From Lichtheimia corymbifera B2541 (lineage: Eukaryota > Mucoromycota > Mucoromycetes > Mucorales > Lichtheimiaceae), in the NCBI GenBank assembly GCA_000697475.1, contig JNEU01000773.1:62001-126000 (forward strand): a DNA stretch of 64,000 nucleotides, given 5' to 3'. Position 1 is the stretch's first letter; each line of letters begins with the position of its first letter. The notes under the pieces were generated by a model. That model was not told where the DNA came from. It searched no databases and saw nothing but the letters and a program-made list of their open reading frames with translations. Position numbers and translations under genes: made by a program. Of the stretch, positions 1 through 10,242 are shown piece by piece.

Positions 1-1101
1 GAGGTCTTCCTTGGTGATAGAATCCCAGTACTTGTAGATCATCATGACAGCCAATAAAGTACAAATTGTGTTGAAGAATGCACCATCAATGTAATGCTTG
101 GTATTGTCACAAATGGCCACCGAGAAGATATACATGAGCACTTGACCAAAGATGAAGAACAAAAAGCCGAACAAGATATCACCCAAAGGCCATCGATCAT
201 CCAACGATCTCAAGACAAGTACAATTTGCGAGATGACATAGGTGATGAAAAAGACACCATTGATGATGATATAAAACACCCATAATGCGCCAGGACTCCG
301 ATGAGAGAATGGTCCAAGTTCAACAAACGTAGCAATGGCAATGAATCCGGTAATCAAAAAGATAATCAACGAACTGAGACGGATTGACTATATTCTCATG
401 TTAGCATATCCATTTCCCCATTATGCAATCCATCTTTGATAAAAACATTACCCAAAGTGACATTGGTGTGCCATCTTCAGCAAATTGGAAGCCAACAAAG
501 CCATTCAGCATGAGACACCACCATGATGATGTGATCAGACCAAGTTGGATAGCCGTGAACCACTATTATATTTGGATATATGATCAGCCACTTGGCATAC
601 GCCCATGATATGATTTTTACTTACTTGATAAACGGGTGACGAGATAGGGATGATGCCAGTAAGAAGAAGCATTTCGAGGATCAACGTTAATAGATACATA
701 TAAAAGAACATGACGATTTCCTTGCGACCTGTAAAACACTTGGATTAGATAACCAAGTCGTGATCAAATATCAAAGATGCCATACCAACTGCTGTGTACT
801 TGGAACGAATGTGATAGATCATGAAGCCCACCATGATGATAGCGACAACGTCGATGATCAATGTGGCTAATATAGCGATTTAGTACAGGTCGAGCCTTTT
901 TAGGGGGCAAGTTCTCAACCGGCATGTGGCCGGTATTTTACCTGGTTGGAAAATGAGATTATCTGCAAGCTCCACGTTACGAGAGTAGCAAACAGGCACT
1001 ATGCCTTCATCTCTGCCAATGATGGGACATAGCGTTAACTGAACGGTCTTGCAAATGCCGTCAAAGTTGAATGCGTCGAATTGAAAAGTAATGTCGACCA
1101 T
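1..1101 (-). CDS. CHS7: Chitin synthase export chaperone Chs7 (partial, 3' end outside window)
   Basis: Polytopic ER membrane protein that lets chitin synthase leave the ER. Five exons fit: 1101-942, 866-786, 728-625, 562-452 and 387 to the window edge, all with GT-AG introns of 62-75 bp and matching phases. The joined protein shows the family's landmarks: an N-terminal cysteine-rich luminal stretch ([21 protein letters not shown]), then hydrophobic helices with [28 protein letters not shown], and near the C-terminus [19 protein letters not shown] and [11 protein letters not shown]. The last codons lie beyond base 1. Start: ATG at 1101 gives a short N-terminus like other Chs7 proteins; an ATG at 1349 could only be used through an extra intron, so 1101 is preferred. 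Family assignment is firm by motif recall; the exact start is less sure. Confidence 0.9.
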
Positions 1102-2785
1102 TGTTGCTGTTGCTTCCAGTCCTCGAATTCAAAGGCTGATCTGGTTGAATATAGGGGTGAATGCAAAGAGTGCGGAAAGGGGACGAGGATGTTGGGAATG
1201 ACAATTGTCGTTGCAAGCAGCAAGTGTGTGTGTGTGTATGTGCGTGTGTTGGTCGTTTGTAAAGAAGAAAGAAAACAGCAGGAGCGGGAAAGTCGAGAAA
1301 CGAAAAACGATGTACCTATTTTGAGATGAACGTCCGAGAATGGAAACACAAGCCCATCTTTTTATAACTCATCGCACTATCGCGATCATGTATTCATGTT
1401 GTTGTTGTTGTTTACTTGCACTCTAACAAAGAGCAATAAATCATTCATGCTTGATACTGTGAAAAATAGGGTGGATCTTTTATTGGTGGATGACCTTGTT
1501 CCCCATGTTACTTATAATGCTAGGGACACCTCGACAAAGTAGGAAAGTGCTCAATTAGCTGCTGTATTGCCATTGCCTTAGCTGTGTTACAAGCCCAGCA
1601 ACAGCCATGTACCTCACCTTTTGAATCGGCTGCTGCACCCGTATTCCGATGAGCGCCCACCGATGGCGTTCAAGAGCTTGTCGTTCCTGCATTCTACCTT
1701 TTAAAGTTGCTCTCCGATCGATTACGACAGGATCGTGCATACGTATTGTATAGACAATTCCACAATTTTAGCCATCATCATTCTCTTCATCGTTAAATCC
1801 ATCCTCCTTCGATATAAAAAGCTGTCATGTTTGTAATCAACATCTACAAATGAATTGAAAGGGTAAGAGATATCCCGGTCCTCACACATCATCATTGATG
1901 GCCTGAGCGCAATAAACTATCAATTATTGCATGCGTCATTGCCCATTGGTTAATGTTCAACAATGACGCCGGTACACACACACATACCCATGATGGCATC
2001 CATTGTTCATCTAACAATGACCACCAAATGCCCAATGAAACCTTCTGGTATCGTTTTGCAATCAACAGACATGTGGGTATAGGAGGAGGAGATATCAAAT
2101 AGGAGCAAGTGAGATTTTCATTTTATATAGGAGGAGGATGATGGTTGCTGCATTTTACCTAAACGAGTGATTTCCATTTCTGTCATCTACCAGCGACAGA
2201 AATGCTCATTTTGTGCAAAATGTGGGATATCATGGTTGTGTATCCTGGGGAGCTATTGCACAAAGGTCATTAAGCGTTCTTACCGGATATGCCATGGTAT
2301 CTTTGATACCCAACCAGGGATAATAGCGATGCAATCTCGTATTTTGAGTGGATGACATGATAATGTGATGAGCCAACAGAGGAAACAATGCCCGTGGTAC
2401 AAGCAACAAGTTGCTAAGAATCGGCTCCGATCATTTTCTCCATAGAAACCTTGATTGACGACATCAACAATAAACTCGCAAACGCTGTAAGTATGCATGC
2501 ATTTACGTCAAGCCCGAAATAATAAATCATGGTTGAAGTCCCTTCCATCCTACTTTTCAACAATATATATGAATATACTTAGCTGACGAGCCACAAATTA
2601 CAAAGCAAAACAATCGTGTGTGTACCCAACGCTTGGATCGGTTACGCTTCGCCAGTCAAAGCAGCATTTGTATATTAGTTTGTGAAACGTCAAGCAACAG
2701 TGGACAAATCGTTTAAATGAAAAGCGCTTGAGAGGCCCTTTAGCAGATTCTTCTTTTCCCCAATTTTTACTTTCTCTTAAAGAGG
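1102..2785. other. Intergenic, no gene supported
   Basis: Upstream region of CHS7 and of the secreted-protein gene (divergent). It holds a short GT-rich run near 1227-1250 and only short open frames without family motifs or consistent splice structure. No tRNA-like T-arm was seen. Confidence 0.5.
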
Positions 2786-3596
2786 ATGCCCCGCCATTCA
2801 TTTTCCATTAGTTATTATTTTGTGCTTGTAGTAGCCATAATGGCTGCCTTGACATCTGCTCAGGGCGTCAGTGATACTGGTGAAAAGGATGGAAACGCTA
2901 TTTACGATGCTGCCAAGACGCTCAGCCCTGGCAACTATGTATTCAAGTCGGCCACCAGCAAGCAATACCTTTCATTCATTAGCGAAGGCAACCTTGTTGT
3001 CCCCAAATCCTCCCATCATCCTCGTGTCTGGGAGATCCGTAAGCACGAAGAAAAGAACAAGGCTACCAAATATTGGACAGCTCGTGGTCAAAATAAAGCT
3101 GGCAACGAAAAGTGCATTTCCACACGCTGGGTAAATACAGATCAAATTTAACATCACGCCTAATCCACACGCCAACTCACACATGCTCGTCCTCTGCAAT
3201 TTATATAGACTGTCGGTGATGGCCAAGGCGGTTACCCCGATGCTGCTGTGGTAAGTTTTCGAGATTGGCATCTCTCCGAAAAAGGAGAAAAACAATCGGG
3301 GCATCACAAAAATTATACTCATCCATCAACTTGATTAGCTCTGGCAATGCGAGACTGATACCAAGAAGCATGACACTGGTGGTTATGACCCTATTGTCAC
3401 TGAAAAGCAATTGTGGCTTGCTGTCCCCGATCCAAAGCACGATGGCTATTTCAAGATTATCTCGGCCTCTCACTTGTTTGATATGATTCCTACTTGCATT
3501 GATAGCAAGACTATCTCTGGTGGCACCAAGCTTACTAAATGCAAGGTCGACACTGACAAAAAGAGCCTCTTGTGGAAGATTACCAAGGTCGATTAA
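2786..3596 (+). CDS. Small secreted protein, unknown function
   Basis: Three exons (2786-3130, 3209-3250, 3339-3596) joined in phase 0 give about 215 residues. Residues 1-26 form a classic signal peptide (hydrophobic core YYFVLVVAIMAALTSA, cleavage likely after SAQ). The mature part is rich in Lys, Asp and Gly and has repeated aromatic-turn motifs (GNYVFKSATSKQYLSF, KQLWLAVPDPKHDGYFKI, SLLWKITKV) and a few cysteines. These W/F-containing repeats recall beta-trefoil or other sugar-binding folds, but that is only an inference. Biased codon use (AAG, GCT, ACC) suggests good expression. Introns are 78 and 88 bp. Start chosen because it gives the signal peptide; an overlapping +1-frame open frame at 2871 is a shadow. 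Confidence 0.8.
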
Positions 3597-3776
3597 TCCA
3601 TCAGATAATGTTCCCTCCCCCATGTACTCGAGTTTTCAACATGATGTGCTCTACTCTTTCTTTATCAAATGTGATGTTCCTGAATGATTTACATGGATTT
3701 TTATGAAATGTGATATTGTGGGAGATATATAATACATATGGATCATGTGATGATGGGGGGGAGGGGAGAGATATAG

Positions 3777-4868
3777 CTATATGAACCATAGATCAGCTTT
3801 TTTGAGAGCCTCCTTTTTCTGATCTCCCACTCGATAATTTGCATGCACAATCATTGGGTCAAAGCCGTATCTTTTTGGAATATTGCGTTCAAAGTATAAG
3901 CGTCCATGTGGGAAAAGTGATAATTCAAGCAATGCAACCGAGCTGGTTTGATAAGATAGATCCATGTCATCCAATACGCGATTGATAGCACGTTGCTGGG
4001 TCACCTTGGGCTCATTGTCTTGGATCATGATTGTATCTGCGAGAATGCGCTTATTGGTGTTGGTAGGTCGCATCAAGTAAAAGCCTGAATTGACGATCCT
4101 TTGCTCTGTTTCTTGAGTAAATAGGGTCTCGGTTTTACTGCCTCGTGCATTGAGCTTTTGAAGTAGATACGAGTAAATAGCATCCGATACAAAGACCAAG
4201 TCGATATCAGAGAACCAAACGGTGACGTCCATATAAAGCAATCGCTCAACGACGAGTGTCTTGGCATGAGTGATGGGTGTATATCCGCCTTGCAGCCATT
4301 TGGAGAATTCACTGGACAGCGCCTTATGAAACCAGGTATCAGGAATAGTAACCACATGATCACCATAGCCTGCCTTTTGCAGGATCGTAGTCAGTTCCGA
4401 ATCAATAGCGAATACAAGGAAATGATGATCTTGGCCTGTGCGTTCCAATGAAGCAATCCAATTCAATGCATACTCGCTCATGCCCGAGTTGGCTACTGCT
4501 GTTAACAAGATCTTGTCCTTTTTCTCTTTGCGTATGTTGCGTTCGATGGCTGATATGATATTCGGCTCGGGGTTGTCAAATTGCTTGGGTTTCCACTCGC
4601 TGGCTTTTGTAGGCGCTGTTTCCACATGCACCAAATCCTCAGCTGCTTCTGCCGTCATGCCGCCATCATCATCATTATCCACAGTAAAGGTACCGTTGTT
4701 CTCATGGCTGTAGTAGGTCGTCCATGTCTCATTGCCGTGATTTAGACTGAAGCGATCGAGTGGCCACCGTTCAATCGGGAACAAGCTTGATATCAACGTG
4801 ACCAACGAGATAAAAAACACGGTGCATAGGCTGACAATGAGAAAGCGTGTATTGAATATGCGTTCCAT
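3777..4868 (-). CDS. Type II membrane glycosyltransferase, GT77-like (Nucleotid_trans domain)
   Basis: Single exon, 363 residues. A short cytosolic tail is followed by one membrane anchor (about residues 8-30), then an acidic stem (DNDDDGG) and a catalytic domain from about 115. The DxD metal/nucleotide-sugar site is D221-I-D223 in WFSDIDLVF, preceded by VERLLYMDVTVWF and followed by NSGFYLMRPT, a pattern of the PF03407 family (plant RRA/XGD1 and fungal relatives). It probably adds a sugar to glycoproteins in the Golgi lumen; donor and acceptor cannot be read from sequence. Only 180 bp separate its stop from that of the convergent secreted-protein gene. Confidence 0.85.
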   Translation of the reverse strand: MERIFNTRFLIVSLCTVFFISLVTLISSLFPIERWPLDRFSLNHGNETWTTYYSHENNGTFTVDNDDDGGMTAEAAEDLVHVETAPTKASEWKPKQFDNPEPNIISAIERNIRKEKKDKILLTAVANSGMSEYALNWIASLERTGQDHHFLVFAIDSELTTILQKAGYGDHVVTIPDTWFHKALSSEFSKWLQGGYTPITHAKTLVVERLLYMDVTVWFSDIDLVFVSDAIYSYLLQKLNARGSKTETLFTQETEQRIVNSGFYLMRPTNTNKRILADTIMIQDNEPKVTQQRAINRVLDDMDLSYQTSSVALLELSLFPHGRLYFERNIPKRYGFDPMIVHANYRVGDQKKEALKKADLWFI

Positions 4869-5086
4869 TTCAACATGAAGAAGAGTAAGAGCGATAAGGT
4901 GAGTGTGGGTGTGGGTGGTGGTGGTTGAGGAGTATAACGGAAACTGTCATATTGGGTATAGCTCATAAATAGCGTTTGCAGGATCCAAAACAAAGGCTGC
5001 ATGACTCAAGCTTGTCACCATTCAAATAGCTGTTGTTCACACGTTCTTTTTTTATCTAACCTTTCTTCTTTTTCTATCTATCAAGC

Positions 5087-6804
5087 ATGACCACTGGAAA
5101 AGCTGAAATCGATGCTGCTGTTGCCAAAGCCACTCAAGCCTTTCATGCATGGCGCAATGTATCCGTCGCTGAACGCGTCGCCATCCTCAACAAGTTTTGC
5201 AAGGTGTTTGAACAAAAAAAGGACAAGGTGACAGAAACCATCGTGACTGAAATGGGTCGACCCGTGCGTTATGGCAATGGAGAAGTGAATGGTGTATTGG
5301 AGCGTGCCGGCTACATGATCTCTGTGGCAGAAGAAAGCCTTGCCGATGAATGTATCGAGAATGGTCCAAAGATTCAACGCTTTCTCAGAAAAGTACCGCT
5401 TGGCCCTGTGTTTATCATTGCTGCTTGGAATTATCCATACATGACCATGGGTAAGTAAATATTAAGACTCATCTTTACTTGTCCATCATAATCAATGTCG
5501 TTGGTGTAGTCAACACGGTGGTGCCAGCACTCTTGGCAGGCAACTCGGTCTTGTTGAAACAATCCCCCTTGACGCCAAAATGTGCTGATCTATTCGTTGA
5601 GACGTTTCACGAAGCCGGTGTTCCGAAGGATGTGATACAAGCTGTTCACGTTGACGATAGTGGTGCTGATTACCTGGTGCGTCATCCAAACATCGAATAC
5701 GTCAGCTTTACGGGCAGCGTGGCCGTTGGCAAAAAGATCAGAAAGGCTATTGGTGATGAAGAACGATTGATTGGTCTCGGCATGGAATTGGGTGGTAAAG
5801 ATCCAGCCTATGTACTCCCTGATGTGGATCTCGATTATGCTGTTGAAAATGTGGTCGATGGTGCATTCTTCAATTCTGGCCAGTGCTGTTGTTCCATTGA
5901 GCGATGCTATGTCCATGCTGATATTTACGATGCTTTTGTGGAAAAGGCGGTGGCTTTAACCAAGGTATGTATACTGGATGGGGATGGTATGAACACAACT
6001 TGTATACTTATGGACCGAATCATTCAACTAAGAAATATGTCTTGGGCGATCCCAAACATCCTGACACAACCTTGGGTCCTATGGCACATGAGCGATTTGC
6101 CGATAAAGTCCGTGAGCATCTAGCAGAAGCAGGTAAGTCCCCGCACGCAACACGCTAGTGACATAATCTTAATCGGTACGCGTAGTTGGCAAAGGCGCCA
6201 AACTTTTGATTGATACGGACCAAGTATTTCCACAAGACAAGGTAGGCGAACATCCATTTTTTTGTCACTGGGTACAGATTGTTGCTAACATATATAACTA
6301 TGGTTTAGCCTGGATCAAACTTTGTTGGACCCCAAGTTGTCGTTGATGTTAATCACAGCATGAAGATCATGCAAGAAGAGGTATGTGCTCGCTCGTTTGT
6401 TTCCCACGCTGGATCAACATCACATGCTAAAATACAAACAAATAGACATTTGGCCCTGTACTCGCAATTATGCCTGTCAAATCAGATGAAGAAGCTATTA
6501 CCCTGATGAATGACTCAAAGTATGGTCTCACTGCCAGTATTTGGACCAATGATGTGGATCGAGCTATAGCCATTGGTGATCAAATCGAATGTGGTACATG
6601 GTTCATGAACCGGTGTGATTATGTTGATCCAGCTCTGGCTTGGGTTGGTGCAAAGGATAGTGGACTTGGCTTTTCCATGAGCAAACACGGATTCGATCAA
6701 TTTGTCAGGTAAGCTCGGTGAGGAGAGGGGGAAATAGATCCAAGGTTCATGGTACTAAAAAAGCTTATAGACCAAAGTCGTTCCACCTCAGAAAGCAGTA
6801 TTAA
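5087..6804 (+). CDS. NAD(P)+-dependent aldehyde dehydrogenase
   Basis: Seven exons: 5087-5450, 5510-5964, 6033-6132, 6186-6241, 6309-6380, 6446-6708, 6771-6804; all phases agree and give 447 residues. ALDH-superfamily signatures are present: AAWNYPY in the Rossmann entry, FTGSVAVGK, the general-base Glu214 in MELGGKDP, and the nucleophile Cys248 in NSGQCCC, then EETFGPVLAIM and a C-terminal DSGLGFSMSKHG. It starts at the catalytic fold without a targeting peptide, so it is probably cytosolic. It resembles the succinate-semialdehyde/medium-chain aldehyde dehydrogenase branch, but substrate cannot be assigned. The stop of the convergent septin gene lies 69 bp away, so 3' UTRs probably overlap. 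Confidence 0.92.
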
Positions 6805-6873
6805 AGAGAGCAAGTTTATAAGAGAATGAAAATATAGGAAACGATAAAGTAAAGAATAAAGGGATGGATATTA

Positions 6874-8710
6874 TTACTTGTTGAAGGAGAAGCCCTTCTT
6901 TTTGACTTTCTCGGGGGTAATGGGTCTTCCACTTTCCAAACGGCGTCTCTTCTCTTCCAGATCTACACGCTGCTTTTCGAGAGCCTCCTTCATCTCCTTG
7001 TGGCGTGCATACAACTATAGCGTGTTCAGGGTTTAGCAAGTACATATATATAGCGTCATCAATGTACTATATACCTCTTCTTCGGATTGTTTGAGCTTTT
7101 GTTCTTTTTCGGTCACCTTGGCTTGGAAAATGGATCGCATTTCTGCTTCCATCTTGGCAAGCTTTTGCTCGTGAGCAATGCGTTCTTCCTCCATCTTTTG
7201 GACCGGACTATCATAGCTGATGAGTATAATGCATCCATGGTGACTATAAACAACGCTTACTTGACTTCCTTGAACACCGAAGGATCTTGTTGGATACCCA
7301 TGGCTTGGAGCTTTTCAGTGCGATAATTCTCATACAATACATCATTCGTGTATTCCTTCAGCTCTTCCATGTGAGTGCTATATCAGGAAGAATATTAGAC
7401 CAATGTTGCTATGTATATGCACGAAATGCTTACCGGATCAACATTTGACGGAGCTTGACAAAATCGCAGTGCTCTTCATTGTCAACTTCAATGACACCCC
7501 AAGGATACTTTCGTCCACGTACACGACGACCACCTTCAACTTCGAATTCCTTGTCAGAACCAACAACAGCGAATGGGATCTTGGACATGATCTCGCGATT
7601 TTCGGCAATGGTTTCCTTATCATCATATTCATAAACAGGTGCTTGATAAATCTGGATCTTGTGATAATTGATGTCTGCCAGGATACGTTGTTTGAAAGCG
7701 ATCACCTCTTCTTCAGTCAAAGTGTCAGCTTTGGCAATGACAGGAATCAAATTAACACGTGTGTGTAACCGACGCATGAATTCAATATCCAAGGGTTTAA
7801 GAGCATGACCTGTTGCCATGATAAAGTAAATGCAAGCATGGATGCGATTGTCAACCATGCGTCGTCGATTGACGCGATTTTCTTGTTCCAAGTAAGCAAC
7901 AAAGCGAGACTCAATGTTATCGAGAATCGGTTTCCAGCTATAAAAGAGAGACATGCATTGGTATAAAAAGATCATCAGCATTATCTTTTTCACCACCCTA
8001 CCTTTCTTCATTATTTACAAAATCACCAAATCCAGGTGTATCCACCACTGTCAATCTCAGCTTGACACCGTTTTCTTCCAAATCGGCTGTGGTTGATTGA
8101 ATTTCCACCGTTTGGGGTGTTTCATGGGTCAATTCCACGTTTTCCTTGGGTGGATACAATCCTGTATTGAAAAGAGTATTGACCAAGGTCGACTTGCCGA
8201 GACCAGATTCACCTATCGAGTGAATTGCAAGCTGAGTTCCTGAATTCCACAGTGGGTCTCCCCCCAACCCTCCCTCGCTGGATCCATCCCTTCTCTCTCT
8301 CTCTTCTTTTCTTTCTCCCAGATCCCCTCACTTTTTTTTTCTAACAACCCCTCTCTCTCTTATCCCTCTCTTTACGGATTCTCCATTTCCTTCTTTAAAG
8401 AAATAAAGTCCAGCAAGATCCTTTCTTTTGATAAAGACGGCTTACCAACGACCATGCAAGTGAATTGAAAGCCCTTTTTGACTGACTTCCGATGTACTTG
8501 GTTGGGTAAATTGGCAAATCCAACATAACCTTGGAGCTTTTTGCGTACAACGGTGACCTATCAAGATACAAAAAGTTGGTGTCACCAGAGCATACAATTT
8601 CTGCTTTGAGATTGAAAGACATACCCCAGATGAAGCACCACTCACTTGATCAACTACATGTAATATCAAGTCAATGATGGATGTGAATAAAGAGGGAAGC
8701 GCTTACCCAT
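6874..8710 (-). CDS. Septin, Cdc3/AspB type
   Basis: Eight exons: 8710-8707, 8653-8625, 8557-8446, 8212-8002, 7937-7434, 7377-7261, 7207-7075, 7014-6874; 416 residues. Order: short N-terminus, polybasic [21 protein letters not shown] region, P-loop [16 protein letters not shown] switch, AKADTLT specificity motif, septin unique element, and a C-terminal coiled coil (about 320-400) rich in Glu/Lys/Gln. Septins form GTP-binding heteropolymer filaments at the bud neck, septa and hyphal tips. The [11 protein letters not shown] signature and the coiled coil favour the Cdc3/AspB group. Oddities: the first coding exon has only 4 bases, and a 233-bp intron (8445-8213), four times the local norm and rich in CT runs, splits the P-loop just before ESGLGKS. 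Confidence 0.93.
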
Positions 8711-9615
8711 GGTAATTGAGTATTAAGCGTAAGAGGAACAAGAGAAAGAAGAAAGGGGAAATCCAAAGATTTTGTTGTTAAAAGGGTGTGTGCGGGGCCC
8801 AAGGGGATAAAGCAGGAGTGGGTAAAGTATAAGAACAGAAACAACAGAATAACACGTATACTTTAACATCTTTCAAAAAGCCATACTTGTTGTATGTCCT
8901 TTTTGTTGATTAGTGGCAGCTTTCAATGTTATGCAATCATTGCGTGTACCACCCGCATTTATCGTGTTTCTTGGATCCACCATGCAAAATGCAAAAAAGG
9001 AAAAGAAAACGTGGATGAGTGTAGAGTGAACAAGGTAAAAACCTCCGGAATGCCAAACACACATGCACAACATTTGCTCACGCTCCCATGGAAGTGCCAT
9101 ACTCTTTTTACTTATGTATTGCCATGTTGACCATGCAGGTACTTTTTATACACAAAGCGCCATCCATGCCGCTGCTAATGTCGTATCACCCAAAACAAGC
9201 TACCCCATTTCCCTACACGTATACACCAATAAGCCATGGGCGGGTGTAGTGAAATAACCAAATTTGGGGGAACGTGTCAGCCAAGAGATGAGCAAAATAC
9301 AGAGATCCCACCAACATCATTATCATCATCGATCATCCAAACATGAATAGTAATAGTTAGTTTGAGTATGTCCAAAAAAAATCCATAAAGAGAAAAAGAG
9401 TGCCAAGAGGCGTACTAGCTACTATAGTCGGACGTCTCGGGTGGGTGACTGGAAGGGGGATGTGTGTGTGCGTGTGTGTGTGCTGTTTCGACTTTTTTTG
9501 TCCGACACACACCAGTGAGCGAGCGGATCAGAGAAAATGCTTTTTTAACACAACCCACTTCTCCGTTTGCAGCTGTGTCTCATTCTTTCTTTCTTTCCAC
9601 ACAACCAATATATCC
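8711..9615. other. Divergent promoter region, no gene seen
   Basis: Lies between the septin start and the small gene at 9616. Contains a GT/GC dinucleotide run at about 9461-9480 and pyrimidine-rich stretches just before 9616. Open frames at 8894 and 9063 lack any family motif or splice support. Confidence 0.45.
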
Positions 9616-10039
9616 ATGGTTTCTCGATCCAACGACAAGCGATGCTCGTTTTATGATTCCCTACCTGTATTGGATGCCTGGTATCCACCCCAAATGGACA
9701 AGGATCGAAAGCACCATAGTGCATCTCCCTTATCCGTCCAATCCATGCCATGTCCAGAAACCATGTCTTCTCGAAGCAGCCCGGATGGACGACGTTGTGT
9801 GTCATTCTCGGCTGAACCACCCTCGGTACGCTATATTGGATCAAGCGATGAAGAAGAGCAACAAGCCTTGTTCAACGAGATCCAGCGAAAGCACGGAGGT
9901 AATTACAGATTTACTGGTGTCACCAGATTTTGTTCCTTACCACGACGTTGTTGTAGTGCGTAATCGAGTCAAGGATTTTGCCAAAAAGCTCTTGCATCAC
10001 CATAAGCATCCAAGTTCCAACAAGGTCTATGCCATCTAA
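9616..10039 (+). CDS. Small unknown protein with basic C-terminus
   Basis: Two long overlapping frames here are joined by a 58-bp intron (9899-9956, GTAATT to TTGTAG), giving exons 9616-9898 and 9957-10039 and a 121-residue protein. A shorter 28-bp intron ending at 9926 would also restore frame but is too small to be likely. The protein is Ser/Pro/Arg-rich at the start, has VSFSAEPPSVRYIGSSDEEEQQALFNEIQRKHG in pieces typical of a docking or phosphosite region (SSDEEE is a plausible CK2 site), and ends with a Lys/His-rich helix (DFAKKLLHHHKHPSSNK). No domain recognised. Such small proteins with an RYIG-SSDEEE segment could be signalling adaptors, but function is not assigned. Confidence 0.65.
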
Positions 10040-10242
10040 TTTCATCCATTATTGCTTACCCCATCTAATTCTGGTATAACCCTCCTCCTGCTATTGACTA
10101 TACTACTCCCTTCATAGGCTAATGTATTTCTACACCTCTCTATCTTTTTGCTTTTTGTACCACCTATCACTACTGCTTATTCTAATATCATTCCTTAATT
10201 CATTCACCGAGATCACAACATATATACACACAAATTTTATTA

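Noticed and set aside
9899..9926. 28-bp intron in the small gene at 9616
   Set aside because: It restores frame but is too short for spliceosomal introns here (45 bp and more); the 58-bp alternative ending at 9956 also restores frame.
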